Source: Eumeta japonica
Taxonomy: Eukaryota; Arthropoda; Insecta; Lepidoptera; Psychidae
Assembly (NCBI GenBank): GCA_005406025.1
Contig: BGZK01000097.1
Location: 682,001-746,000, forward strand
DNA length: 64,000 nt
Direction: 5' to 3'
Shown: in pieces, positions 35,031 through 46,545 of the stretch
Numbering within the stretch: the stretch's first letter is position 1
Layout: each line of letters begins with the position of its first letter
Notes under the pieces: generated by a model
The model's input: the letters and a program-made list of their open reading frames with translations, nothing else
Database searches by the model: none
What the model was told of the DNA's origin: nothing
Made by a program: the position numbers and the translations under genes

Positions 35031-37189
35031 AAAAGATGAGTAGAAATTGATAGGTTTTGTTTTAATTTTGTTGAGCAAAAAGCGATCTTAAAGTCTCTGA
35101 GCGTCTAAGTAGGTACTTATTTCGCGAAGATTAATGAACTTTCTCATGTCGGCTTTTGAATATTAGATTATGTTATTAAGTAAACTCGGTGACTTAACGT
35201 CGCTCCGTCTAAAGTGAATACATATAAAATGTGTTGATGGATCTTATGTAATGCTGAAAGGAATATTAGGAAACATCAGAATAAGTAGTATAATTTGTAT
35301 AATTTTGTCTTACTAGTAATAATTTTATGAACATAATTATGTAATATCCCTAATTTATATCAGCAAAAAAAGAAAACCAATTTATTTAATTGAAATTCCT
35401 AATTTCTAATAAAAAAATGAACTTAACTTGATCTAAAGTGTTTTTACTAAATATTGCTTAGAGTTATACTTAATGGATTGTCTAGATTTTATGATATGTC
35501 TTTCAAATTCAGTTAAAATAAATGTACGTCACTTTAACTTACCTAATAGATATGGAAACAAATGCTCGTTCTCTAATAAATTAAAACACCAGACGCATAA
35601 GTTTTACATAATTACATAAATAAATATTACTAGACGTACCATGTGCGAAGAATTCGCGCAAATAGTGTATAATAATTATCAGTTTACAAAATTACTGTAA
35701 ATATCAATTTGACTTTCTTCGACGTCTTTCTACTAGATTTTCCAGTGTGCGTCGCCTAAGCATTATAAAATATTTTATCGTTTTTGTAATTATTATCTAA
35801 ATATCTCATTCAATTCAATTTGGTGAATCAAAATTGATTGTAGGTATTCAATTCGTTTCTAATTTTGCACACTATTTATAACGTTCTTCTTTTTGTTGTA
35901 TTACATTATTAAGCTCAGATGACAGATCGAAGAACCAACCAACCAACCAACAGTTAATCATGTTGACGCTGTTTCAAAATTAAAGTCGCCAGATGGCAGC
36001 GTATATATAATTATAAAAATTAATTGATTTACAAAAACAAAAGAAATAATATTTTTTTTAGTTGTTGATGCCGGTGGAGCAAGCATCTATGAAACGATAT
36101 AAAATTTATGTGGAGTAATTGTGAGGTTTTTTGTAAAATGGGAGGCTAACACCTTAACCTTAGTCTATTAATATATATGATATTTATATGAAATATGTCC
36201 TTACGTATTAGTAAATATGTTAATTATTTGTTTATTGAGTAATTCAGCCTAGCATAAAAAATATAGGGTCCATCAGGGTTGACACTTCTAAGTCTTGCAG
36301 GCCACACCCACAACGTCCAGCTGTTTAAAGACCTTATTGGTCGAATTCTCAAACTCTTTGCATCCGAAAAAAATCGATTCACTTTTGCTTTCTTAAAATT
36401 TTCGATATCAAGTTTATAATGTTTCCTTTATTTAAAACTGTTAGATTGACAAAATGACATTTGTTTTTCAAGTAGTTTGTAAATTCAAAACTATCATTTG
36501 AACTAAACTACAAACTAAAAATTTCGCGGCTTTCGACTTTTAATGATTTTTTTTAATGTAGTGATTGTTAGACTACATAAATCGATCGAATGTTAAAGTT
36601 TGATAAAAGTCCGATAAAGATTATTTAGAAAATTTTTCTACAAAAATATTTTAGTTAAATATTTTATAACATTAAGTGGGCTTGCGGCATGCTTCACAAT
36701 TTTTTAAAGAGCAATAAAGTGTTTAACTTAAAAATTGATTAACTATTATTTATTATTTTATTTATTTCAAAAATAAGCTTTTTTGGAAAAATTTTCGTTT
36801 CCTTTCTCTCTTGAACAGACGACCTGACTTAGATTGGACTTAGAGCATCAAATGGAATTTCATTGTTAACTGATTAGATTTTAAAACTGAATAATTTGAT
36901 AGTTAAGAAATTTTCTTTTTTCAGACATTTTCAGGAAATCGAAGTTTAAATATGCATACACGTGGGCCGCACTATAAGTTTATACAACTGACCACTTACA
37001 CAATATTTAAAAAGTAGTTACTGGGTTTGAAAATGGAACTCTTTGGCTGTAAAATACAGTTTGTTTCATCTGACTGACAATTGTTTTACATTTTGTCGTC
37101 CTTTTAAAAATTACGTGTCTTCATCACTACGGATTTAAGTATGGATTAAATCTTCATAGTGTGATTTTCTACGATTTTAAGTATACTTT
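35031..37189. other. AT-rich non-coding DNA
   Basis: A short AACC tandem run lies at about 35934-35951. Possible acceptors near 36060 and 36924 lead to short phase-1 frames without hydrophobic ends. No genes are seen. The left end of mariner C may lie within this block near 37010-37040. Confidence 0.45.
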
Positions 37190-38152
37190 GATAGCTCAGC
37201 AAAGGCTAGCTCGGCTCTAAACTGATTTTGGCGATGAAGCACTATGCAAGACGACTAGTCGTAACTGCTTTGCAGAATTCAAACGCGGTTGTGTCAATCT
37301 CAGTGACGACTTCCGTGATGGTCCATCCACCGCTGTGAACAAAATAAACATCAATGTTGTGCGCCGTGTGGTCGAAACAGATAGGTATGTTCTACCATGA
37401 AATTCGGGCGTCCTTAGACATAGGCATGAGTCAAGTGGAATGAAAAAAAGTTGTGCTTGCGATGGATTCCACCCGATTTCACTGAGGTTCATAAAACGGG
37501 CCGCGTCACTTGATGCAATGCCATGCTTACCGGATTCAAGAAAGAGGCTTTAAATTCGGTGTGGGACATAACTAACAGTTGACGGAACATTCATTGCTAC
37601 AACCCAAAAACGAAACAGCAATCGACCGTATTGGTCTATCGTGATGAGCCGAAACCAACCAAAGTAGCGCGTAAGCAAAGTACCTCTAAGCGGATGATTA
37701 CTTCTTTTTTTTATAAAAAGGAACACGTAGCAACTGTCGCTTTTGAGAAAATGTCGTACCGTGAATAGTGATCGGTACGCGACCATTTGTGTGTAGGACA
37801 TTAATAACGAACTCCTTAAAAATAACCGTACACATTGTACATCTTGTACTATGATAATGTCGATTCTCTAAAGGACAAACAGACAAATAATTTTTTGATG
37901 GAGAAAAACGTGGAACTTATGAGCAGTCCTGCGTACAGTCCCGATCTGGTACCACGTGACTTTTATTTATTCGCAAAAATTAAGAACCACTTACGCGGTC
38001 AACAATTTTCATCATTAGAAGAGGCTATGGATGAGTATGAAAAACACGTTTCCGAGGTCACCATGGAAAAGTGGCACAAATGTTTTCAAAAATGGTTTAT
38101 TTGTATGAGAAATCGCGTTTATGCTAACCGAGAATATTTTGAGAAAGAATAA
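37190..38152 (+). pseudogene. Mariner transposase pseudogene (element C, second family)
   Basis: The reading begins near 37195 with a stop-broken QRLARL, then FGDEALCK, FAEFKRGCVNLSDDFRDGPS and VRRVVETDRYV, the DNA-binding part. YHEIRASLDIGMSQVE follows after a shift, then KKLCLRWIPPDFTEVHKTGR. The catalytic part keeps CYNPKTKQQSTVLVYRDEP and KPTKVARKQSTSKRM, but the GDE-type first catalytic motif and the HHDN motif are missing or shifted. The final open stretch, in frame to TAA at 38150, contains ELMSSPAYSPDLVPRDF with the third catalytic Asp and then FAKIKNHLRGQQFSSLEEAM to YFEKE. This is clearly mariner but from a different family than elements A and B. TIRs were not found with confidence; a weak candidate pair is near 37020 and 38205. 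Confidence 0.82.
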
Positions 38153-38160
38153 TTTCATTT

Positions 38161-38779
38161 TTGACCATTCATAGTAATTTTTTCTCATTCATTCCAAAAA
38201 TTTTCAGTGCGCCTTACTTATTACATATTTATATTATATTAAACGGTAAAGTATAGCGTGCGCCGATCTCGCGCCTCGTGTGCTGAAGACGTGTGTGAGA
38301 AGCCTAATCCTTTATTGAACAAATGCTAATGTGATATCTATATCTTTCTAAACTCATAATCTTAAAAGTTCGCATTGGCAGCAATTACAAAAAAAAATAA
38401 AGAGTATTTTCAAGCCGGTTAAGGTAGCCTCATGGCCGTTTTTGTACGATTAGAATAAACCATGGTGCACTGTTACTCCAAAAAATTTAATTTCGTCAAA
38501 GAAGAGTGTATTATCGCTTCTTACTTTTAACCAAACTTTAACTTCCGTTACCAGGTACTTTCAATGAAAATTGCTTACTATAGACTTATAAAGAAGAGAA
38601 TTGTATGAGACCGTTTTGGAAATTGAAAATACATATACAGAAGTTATTATTAAACTCCTTTTTTTTTAACAGAATAGGTCTATATGACTTATTAGTTATT
38701 CAGACTTATCTAGTAGACGTCTAGAAATACCAGAGTATATGTTTTAACATTTTTTTTTAAATTAAAACTTTAATTTAGC
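38161..38779. other. AT-rich non-coding DNA downstream of mariner C
   Basis: The first part probably contains the mariner 3' end (about 38205). Nothing else is recognised. Confidence 0.4.
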
Positions 38780-39065
38780 CCTTCTTCGTTATGCGAAAAC
38801 TTCGTCACCCAATAAATATTCGCTTGGGAGACTAGCACGGCGGCGGTTTTTAGTCGGGCCCTTAGAAATATTTAAGGCGGCGTCGACGGTAAACTTTGCG
38901 CTTTAACAGGATACTTAATTTCGCTTGTTTGTTAACGAGAATTATTTTAATCGGGAGCTTCGCGGAGCGCCATCTTGGTCACACTTTAAAACAACGCGAA
39001 GTTAGGGCAAAGCTTTACGCCTTCTAAAGCTCGATCGCTGAGCGAATTCTACAGAATGGATGTGC
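38780..39065. other. GC-rich island, candidate conserved non-coding element
   Basis: The sequence contains GACTAGCACGGCGGCGGTTT, AAGGCGGCGTCGACGGTAAA and GGGAGCTTCGCGGAGCGCCA in an otherwise AT-rich region. It shows no repeat hallmark, no sustained frame and no splice pair. It lies about 0.9 kb upstream of the exon candidate at 39992. Confidence 0.4.
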
Positions 39066-39991
39066 GGCAGTAAAAACTTTCCGAGGATTCGTCATTGTTT
39101 ATAAATAACCCTAATTTGTATTATGTTCGCTCCTGGTCGTTCGTTTTTGGTTTTTAATTTTACAATTTTTGTAAATTACATATTTTTTCTTAGATTTTGT
39201 TCATATGTCTTCGTCCGGATGAGACATTTTAAAACCGTTTATCCGTGTCTTGCTATATTTTATACTATAAGTACTACTGAGTAGAAATTTACTCAAGCAC
39301 TTTATACGTGTGTCGTGTACGCGTACAATTGAGTTTAGTTTAAAAATAACATGCACCAAATAAATTGACATTTGTTCGGGTTTAAAATAAAAATCATGCA
39401 TAACAATCATAATGTTATGTTAATATTTTCACGAATGTTCAATTAAATTCGTCGTTATTACTGTCATTGGATTTGCGAAATATTTAAATTATACATAGAA
39501 ATAGAGAAAAAAATAAAACATTTAAAACATTGTTTATCAAAGCTTACTGACGTAAAAAAAATTTTCGTATGTATTTGTTACAATACACATGTATTTTTAT
39601 TCTACGCATTTTGTATTCACAAGTCATAATACGACACATGGGTTAAAAAAGCGTGCTTACAAAATTCAATTCATCAAAAATACTGTATTATTTCAGCATT
39701 CAATTGAACTTATGGCAATAGGCTTAATCTAGTTTAATGTTGTGCAAAAAGCAGTGGCATATAGAATCCGGTGTACTTCGTATGTTTGAGTAAAATGAGT
39801 ACTAAATTTGAGATTTTTTTGTCGATGGATATAAATAAGTACTAACCGTGTGGTATTCACTGACAGAGTACACTTAGGACGTACTCTGCCTTAAGAGTTC
39901 CTTATGAATTCGATAGTTCCTTAGAAATTTAATTATGTATGTAGATATTTCGTCCATTAAGGTTTCCGTAATTTTTTTTCTGTTTTCGCAG
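39066..39991. other. AT-rich DNA upstream of an exon candidate
   Basis: Nothing is recognised until the long pyrimidine tract and acceptor TTTTTTTTCTGTTTTCGCAG at its end. Confidence 0.45.
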
Positions 39992-40107
39992 CTGATGCTA
40001 GCGATATATTGGAATCAGGAACTACGATATTTTTCTTTAAAAGAAATTCGGATTTGTTTTTATTATTTGCTTTTTTGATAATCGCAAGTTTTCATAGCGG
40101 AAAATGA
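39992..40107 (+). CDS. Candidate alternative terminal exon with hydrophobic carboxy terminus
   Basis: This follows the best acceptor seen in the window (AATTTTTTTTCTGTTTTCGCAG minus its first bases). In phase 1, matching the donor at 4358, the junction codon becomes Ala and the exon adds DASDILESGTTIFFFKRNSD, then LFLLFAFLIIASF and HSGK, with TGA at 40105-40107. A polar spacer with possible attachment-site residues (D-A-S, E-S-G) followed by about 13 strongly hydrophobic residues near the end suits a GPI signal or short membrane anchor. AATAAA lies at 40603. Unlike the 24.8 kb exon it is AT-rich, so chance is a stronger alternative, and its link to the Ig exon 35 kb away is inferred. Confidence 0.52.
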
Positions 40108-41002
40108 CAAAATATTCTCCCGTATTTGGTGCCAATTACTGTATATAATCCTATAACAAGCGTGAATTTATAACCACCAAAAAAAAATTATTGTATGGCA
40201 TAATGACAAATTTATAAATGCCCTATGTTTTCCTTTTGTTGTGCTGTAAAACCTTTCTTATTGCCCTATTTCATGATTCTAGGTCAAGGGAAAGTACTCC
40301 ACCAATTTTCTGATTATGCTGATTTAGAACCTTGATGTTTTTTCAGCTTTCAAAGACTCCAGTACTAAATATATTGTATCAATTTCTATACTTGTTTGTG
40401 TTCTGAGAAAAAGGGTCTTGACAGACAGACAGACGTACAAAAAAGTGATCTTGTAAGGGTTTTCTTTTCCTTTTGAATTATGGAATTAGAAACATGATAA
40501 GAATTAAATGTAGGTCATGTCTTTTATGACTGTTATTTAATAATATCTGTGCTTGCGACTTGTCTGTGTGGAATTTAAATTTTGCTTCTTGTCTTTACAT
40601 TGCAATAAAATGAAGAGTAAAAGTTATTTCGAGCTATATTCGAGCTTACTCAAGCTAAAGTCCTCACGCTCGTTGCTCGTTCTCATTGTCTTTCATTGAG
40701 AATAGCCTTTAACGCGGATGTGTGAAAGGTTATAGTCGATGTTTTTATTGTTATATAAAGTAAAATTTTATAACATATACGGTATATGTTGCATCTGTAA
40801 CCTATTTAAATAGCATTATTATAAAAAAAATCTCTACAACATCGTTGCCCTTGCAGGTTCATGAAAAACAGTACAGCGATACAGTATTAACTAAATGTTA
40901 ATAGCTAAAGGAAAAAACTATTTTCAGGTATTCCATTCTAGAATGTCTAAAATTGAGTCTCTAACTATTATACCGAATTTCATTGGCCATGCAACGTTTA
41001 AC
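40108..41002. other. Non-coding DNA with a TIR-repeat fragment
   Basis: Positions about 40390-40490 (TCTTGACAGACAGACAGACG, AAAGTGATCTTGTAAGGGTT, CTTTTGAATTATGGAATTAG) match the right end of a common lepidopteran repeat. A CTCGAGC-like repetition occurs at 40630-40680. Position 40603 carries a possible poly(A) signal for the exon at 39992. Confidence 0.45.
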
Positions 41003-41345
41003 TTCGATGCATTGAATAACACTGCGTTCAATTCTACAGCGCTTAATTCAGGCTGTTCACGCTGAGGACGTCCTTAGGACGTCGCGCGTGAGTGAAGCGT
41101 TTAGCACAAAACGTATTGTGTTTGACATGTGTCGATGCGTGTTGACGAATCGCTCGCATCCGAGCGCTCGAACATCGAGTGGACCGTTTTCATTCGACGT
41201 CGATGGGCGTCGTTGGCGCTGCGTGTACACGTCGCGTGTTATTGACGACGTCCCTGTTGACTTTTCAAATGTTTTCAATGACGTCATTACTGTTATTCAT
41301 TCTTTCGAACATTCTACGGTAAATATGCAATGGTTTGTTTGAGAC
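41003..41345 (+). other. Period-15 tract followed by a GACGTC-rich GC island
   Basis: Positions 41003-41053 show about four diverged 15-base units of the form TTCAATTCTACAGCG, which would read (F/L)-N-x-x-A. Next comes a GC-rich island containing GACGTC at 41067, 41078, 41196 and 41247 and a full CRE-type TGACGTCA at 41279-41286. Frames are open on both strands (41088-41342 plus, 41057-41287 minus) without a recognisable domain. The palindromic GACGTC words favour open frames on both strands. It is a candidate regulatory element. Confidence 0.4.
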
Positions 41346-41811
41346 AGGTGGGATGCATTAATTTTTGGTAACAGAAAACATTTTAATACACTTCACGAAA
41401 AAGCTTTTGCGATTTCACACTTGGATTCCGCTAAAATGATCTCTCATCTGGCCTAACATCGCTCACCATTATTGCAAAAATTCAAAGGAAAAAAGAATAT
41501 GTAATTATTTTTTAAGCGTAACTGTATAAAAATATTGCTCTGTATTATTTTTTAAACTACACGTATATAAATCGACGTTTTTCGACGAGCTCAATGGAGT
41601 TCGAAAGCGTTGGACTGATTTTGACGAAATTTTCATGTAATCTTCAGAGTGCCCTAGCGGGTGACCCTGAAAAGTTTGGTAATGATCGATTGACAGATTT
41701 TCTTTTAATTTTATTTTTTTGTTGTACTATCAGCGATAGTACTGCTATCAATCCGATAATGTTTTCATAACATCCATTACGTTAATACGTACGACGTATA
41801 TTTTAATTCGA
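41346..41811. other. AT-rich non-coding DNA
   Basis: Nothing is recognised. Confidence 0.45.
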
Positions 41812-42000
41812 TTAATCTTTATATATAAAAATCCAGTGTCACTATATTTGTCCAAGATGAACTCTAAAACAACTCAACCGATCTTCATAAAACTTAGCAT
41901 CTATGTGTAATTTGGTCCAACTTGAGAGACAAGATAGTTTGTATTCTGATAGGTTGCGTAGTTTTCAAATACTTTTTTTATTTTTTTTAGATTTCTCAAT
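41812..42000. repeat. Dispersed repeat fragment beginning TTTATATATAAAAATCC
   Basis: The words AATCTTTATATATAAAAATC, then CTAAAACAACTCAACCGATC and TTCATAAAACTTAGCATC resemble the start of a common lepidopteran Helitron-like or LINE-derived repeat. Identity rests on remembered similarity and is tentative. Confidence 0.4.
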
Positions 42001-43050
42001 CAAAAATACAAACGAATACAATTTTTAATCTCTCTAATAATAATAGTTAATTCTAAAATCCGTGCAGTTGTTTCCCTTAAAAAACAACGTCAACCGTTGC
42101 TAATTTTATCAAAATAAGTTGCTTTATTTAAGAGACATTGTTGAAGAAGAATATTTCAAAAAGTTTTTTATTATATTTTTTAAATACTATATTGATAAAT
42201 TTCAAAATTAGTTTGTTTCGTTTCGTCAGTGTAATATTAAAATAAAAACGATTTTTTCAAAATACTATGAGAAATTCTTTTTTGATTGATGTTTAGTACT
42301 CCTTTGTGCTTAAAAAACTGCGTCGAATACCGTAAAGTAAATAAAAATTTGAACAACGTGTTCGAAAGATATTGTGATTGAAAAATTAAAATAAGTCTTT
42401 TTGTTCTGAATAAATCTAGATATTTAAATTGGTAGAGTTCGAAACTTATTAGAACTACATTCTGAGCTCGGAAAGCTTGAAAAAGCATTAAAAGCAATCT
42501 TTTGAGCGTTATGAGCTCAATGATTTACTTTTATTTTATTTTTGAAAACTTTGAGCTCGAAATAATCAGAAGTTTCTGCCTGGCCTGCAGAGCCAAACGT
42601 CTTTCAAATACATGAGCTCGATAAACTCATAGACAATATTTATAACTCGAGAAGCTCGAGAACTCATAGATAAAAATCAGAACGGTAAGTTCTAGGAATG
42701 GCTAACAGGATCATCAGTTTCACAGATATTTTTACATGCATTCTTGAAACAGCACGTACTGAACTGTAATAACCGGCACATTTAAAAATATTTAAAAAAA
42801 TATAAAAAATATTTTCAACTAATCTGCGTTTACGCGTCGGTCTAAAATGGAATTTAAGCGCCTCCTTTGCCATCTTAATTACACGAATTAATTAAAACAT
42901 TGTGTTGTACAACAAAAGACATTGGCGATGTCTTACAATTTTGCGAGAACTCGGTATTGTCGCTTTATTGTGTGTCCATTGTTATTCGAGACTTAACCGC
43001 GACGTCTTGTTCGTTTTAGACACTTAACCAAGAATGGGTGACAGATTTTT
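42001..43050. other. Non-coding DNA with repeated GAGCTC words
   Basis: At 42460-42665 the words GAGCTC or AGCTCGA recur about seven times at irregular spacing (for example CTCGAGAAGCTCGAGAACTC). This is probably a diverged minisatellite. Nothing coding is recognised. Confidence 0.45.
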
Positions 43051-43115
43051 AGCTAGCCAGCCCCGCGGTTTTGCCCGCATGGATTCGTAGAAATAGAACA
43101 GAGGTTCTTTCATGT
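43051..43115 (+). repeat. Fragment of the CTAGC-GCCCGC repeat, copy 1
   Basis: CTAGCCAGCCCCGCGGTTTT followed by GCCCGCATGGATTCGTAGAA parallels CTAGCTATGCCCGCGAAATC and GCATGGATTTTG at 62.68 kb. It is the recognisable start of a widespread lepidopteran repeat. Confidence 0.5.
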
Positions 43116-43594
43116 CTACATCGACCGATGACTTTAAAGTAATTTTGTTCGCTTTTTCATTCAGCTAAAGCTTGTCACAAAAAGAAAATAATTATTGAGA
43201 TAAATTGAATATTAATATCCATACATTGACATGTCGTCATTCCAATAAATTTCATTTCATTGACACCAATAAAGTTATTGGTAAAAATTTTTTTTATAAG
43301 AAGGAAGTAATTTCCTTCAAAATTTATTTTACAACTACTAACGGAGTGACTAAGTTATATTATTATTAACATGTCCAGTTCCATGGGCAAACAATTATAT
43401 TGAATCATTTGACATTGATGGTAATTTAAATTAGTTTCTAAGATAATAAAGAATACCTCTTACAATTTTTTGACATAATTCCAAATGATTCGAAAACAAA
43501 TGAAAATAATATAATATTCTATGAGCATATAAAACCCAACCCATAACGACTGAGTGAAAAAATGCTAATGAAATAAAAATGTACACTTAATCTG
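43116..43594. other. AT-rich DNA upstream of a LINE
   Basis: Nothing is recognised. It may contain an eroded 5' part of the LINE that follows. Confidence 0.4.
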
Positions 43595-44735
43595 ATGCAT
43601 CAAAATGTACGGAGAGTGTCAAGTAAGGAACTGGAAATTGAAACATTCATAAATAGCAATGATAATGGCACATTATGTATAAAAGAAAATTGGCTTAGAG
43701 GTCGCCGGTTCATGTTTAACTACAGTATGTACCAGGTAGCAAGTTCGTTCAGCAGAGAAAAAGCTGTATATGACCACTCTCTAATAATAGTGAAAAATAA
43801 TTTCTAAAACAAATAACGTCTAGATCTGTTGAGCGAATTATTGAAGTGGCATACATTGAACTAGAGCGGATTATTGTATTAAACATATACAGACCCCCTA
43901 GGTAATGGTATGACCTCTTCGAAATAATGGATGATATTTGTATAAAATAATTAATAGTAATAAATTTATTGTTGTTTGTGGAGATTTTAAAATAAATTTA
44001 TTGTAAAATTCTATGATTTAGAGAATGTTATAATTTAGAGAATTTATAGTTGGAACCGACCATGTTCACAGCTACTTTGTGATCTTGTCTCAATAATATA
44101 TTCACAAATATTAAACCAGAATTTCAGTCCGTTATAAATAAATTATCATCTGACCATTGTAGACAGCTGGTTATATTTCTAATAAATTCTAAAAAAATAT
44201 AAGATGTAAGATCAAAATTGTGCCTGTGAATACTGGTCGTCTTGAGCAGTTTAAAAATAACGTACTAAAAAATTGTCTAACTTGTCAAATTGTAAGGACC
44301 CCAATAAATTGTGTGGTTCACTATTGACTACAACTAGGTCTGAATGCAACAATCTTTTTAAATTAAAAAATATTAATATTAATAATAATGTATCATTTGG
44401 TGATTGGTAACAGTGAGCATTCGTAATAGCAGGCGTAGATAATATACACTTTATGAGGAAAAGTCGTATAAGAATTCGCTTATTTTTATCAAATATGTAA
44501 GAATTTCTCCCAAGGTATTTAAGCGTGTATGTACAGCCGCAAATCTTTATTTGTCAGTAATAAAATAAAAAAATCTACTGATACGAAAAAACTGCTTGGA
44601 ATATAATCAATAGTGAAACTGGAAAACACACACATCATATAGAATTTCAATTAAAAATTTATGACAAAATTTTAAATAAAGATAAAGCTCTTGCTTCTAG
44701 CATTCTAGTTTCAACTACACGATCTCTAAATTCAT
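43595..44735 (+). pseudogene. LINE ORF2, endonuclease region (jockey/CR1-type)
   Basis: The open frame at 43595-43807 (QNVRRVSSKELEIETFIN, LCIKENWL, YQVASSF) is the start of an apurinic-type endonuclease domain. After stops it continues with VERIIEVAYIELERIIVLNI and YRPPR (about 43830-43902), VVCGDFKINLL (about 43970-44004; canonical GDFN altered to GDFK) and KLSSDHCRQLVIF (about 44140-44180), the carboxy-terminal SDH motif of this nuclease. Many stops and shifts make it dead. The region to 44735 is the decayed linker to the reverse transcriptase. Confidence 0.78.
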
Positions 44736-45610
44736 TGCCCACTCTCGTTGAATCTTTGTTGAAGCGAAACGTTAATACTTGTGACATTATGTTTGAATTT
44801 ACTCATGTCAACTACTTATTATTTTACGTTATTAAAACATTCGAACATATACAAATAAAAAAAAAAACTGCTGATCTTGACGGTTTTTCAGTAAAAATAA
44901 TAGATTCAATAATAGATTGCTTCGCTCCATGTTTAGTAGTTATTTTTAAGGATTCCGTTGATTGCGGTCTGTTCCCTTATCTAATGAAGCAAGGTAAAGC
45001 TATTCTATTATTTAAATTTGGTAGCATATTAACTAACTTCTAACCTTCTAACTTTAAACCGACATCAATACTACCGACACTTCGTAAAATTTTGAAAGGC
45101 TTATTTCAAATCAATTATTGCGGTATTTTTATTATAATATTATGATGAACGTTAAACAATTTGGATTCACAAAGGATCGCTCAACAATTGAAATCGGTGT
45201 TGAGCTTATCGAACAGATTTTTAATGCCTGGGAGGATTCATGGGACGCAATAGGTGTTTTTTTTATTTATTTATCTAAAGCTTTTAATCGCATTCATCGT
45301 GACACATTAATCAGGAAACTACACCATTAAGGTGTCACAGGTCGATCACATGCACTTCCAGTGTCTTATTTAAGAGATAGAATTCAAAGAATTGATGTTA
45401 ACAGTGAGAGGTCGTCGGGATCTACAGTTAATATGGGTGTGCCGCAGGGTTCTGTTCTTGGACCATTTCTATTCCTAGTTTACATTAATGACCTACCACA
45501 TCTAGTTAAAGATGGGCATGGGATTGTACTGTTTGTTGATGATACTACATGACTTTTTAAGATTAAGAGGCAATAACCAGCTTTTGACGAAGTAAACAAT
45601 ACCATCTTTA
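44736..45610 (+). pseudogene. LINE ORF2, reverse transcriptase region
   Basis: Successive fragments read ADLDGFSVKIIDSII and the strand-2a type LLFKFGSILTN, then SNFKPTSILPTLRKILKGLF, then FGFTKDRSTIEIGVELIEQI. The first catalytic block is YLSKAFNRIHRDTLIRKLHH, where the usual DLSKAFD is mutated at both Asp positions, so one metal-binding Asp is gone. [20 protein letters not shown] and FVDDTT (about 45531-45548) preserve the second catalytic pair. Stops at about 45328 and 45550 and several shifts interrupt it. Together with the endonuclease this is a non-LTR retrotransposon of jockey/CR1 type. Confidence 0.85.
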
Positions 45611-46475
45611 AAACAGTTTAGTGCTTTAGTATTAATAATCTTCTTTCAATGAAAGGAAAACAAAACTTGTTAAATTTTCCTTGAATAGTGCAAAACCGAT
45701 CAACGCAAACGTAATGGTCAAGAACGACCTTATTCCTTGGCCTCACTGTAGATGCTAAATTGCGTTGGAAATTTCATATTACCAGATCGGCTAAAAGGCT
45801 TAGTTCTGCAGCATATACATTGAAAAAAATTCGGCGAGTTACAGATAAAAGCACCGCGAGACCAGTTTATTTCATTTATTTCCATAATCTCTCATGACCT
45901 ATGGAATTTTGATGTGGGATCACATAACCGATATTAATATATTTTCGTGCTGCAAAAGTGAGCTATTCGCACTATCACATTACATATACAAAAACCTAGT
46001 ATATTTCAATAGACATATAAACTCGTTCCTAAATAGAAGCGACATCCATAACATTATCAAACTCGTTCAAGCAAAGTTAACAAAGCACAAAAGGGCAATG
46101 TGTTCTCTTTTATAATAAGATCCCAGCTGAACTAAAATATATTCGATTTTATGAATTTAAATGTTTCGTTAAAAGAAAGTTATATGGCGAGGGCTATTAT
46201 ACTCTGTCTGAATATCTTAATGAAAAAAAACCCATTAAATTTAACTGCTCGACTATCAGGTTGTTTCATGTTATTACTAAGTGTTGTACTAAATTATTGA
46301 TTATTCAATATTTTGTATCGATAAGTAAAAAAGAGCAAACCTTGAGTTTCTTACCCAATCTTCTCATGGTGAATCAACATTTGGATTAGATGGTAATGTC
46401 AATGTCGAAAACAATCGTTTATGACGCATATCGAGTGTAATTTCTATTATCTACGAAATAAAGTTATTTTTCATA
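45611..46475 (+). mobile_element. LINE 3' part and 3' UTR, first copy
   Basis: Decayed carboxy-terminal ORF2 sequence (TYGILMWDH at about 45897) runs to about 46110. A 3' region with TTAAAAGAAAGTTATATGGC, TCTTCTCATGGTGAATCAAC and a terminal AATAAAGTTATTTTT (about 46459) ends the element. Confidence 0.75.
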
Positions 46476-46545
46476 TAATTTGACGCTGTCGTGATGCTGA
46501 TTCCAGTCTCGCTCTTGATCTCAATCGCGATTTCCTCACTGATTC
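46476..46545. repeat. Degenerate hexamer tract between two LINE 3' ends
   Basis: Six-base words of the type TTGATC, TCAATC, GCGATT and CTGATT fill the gap between the two LINE copies. The same kind of tract is seen at about 11.95-12.16 and 57.2-57.55 kb. Confidence 0.45.

Noticed and set aside
40349..40455. Phase-1 exon after GATGTTTTTTCAG with a hydrophobic run
   Set aside because: The frame runs into a GACAGACAGACAGAC repeat end, so it is repeat-derived.
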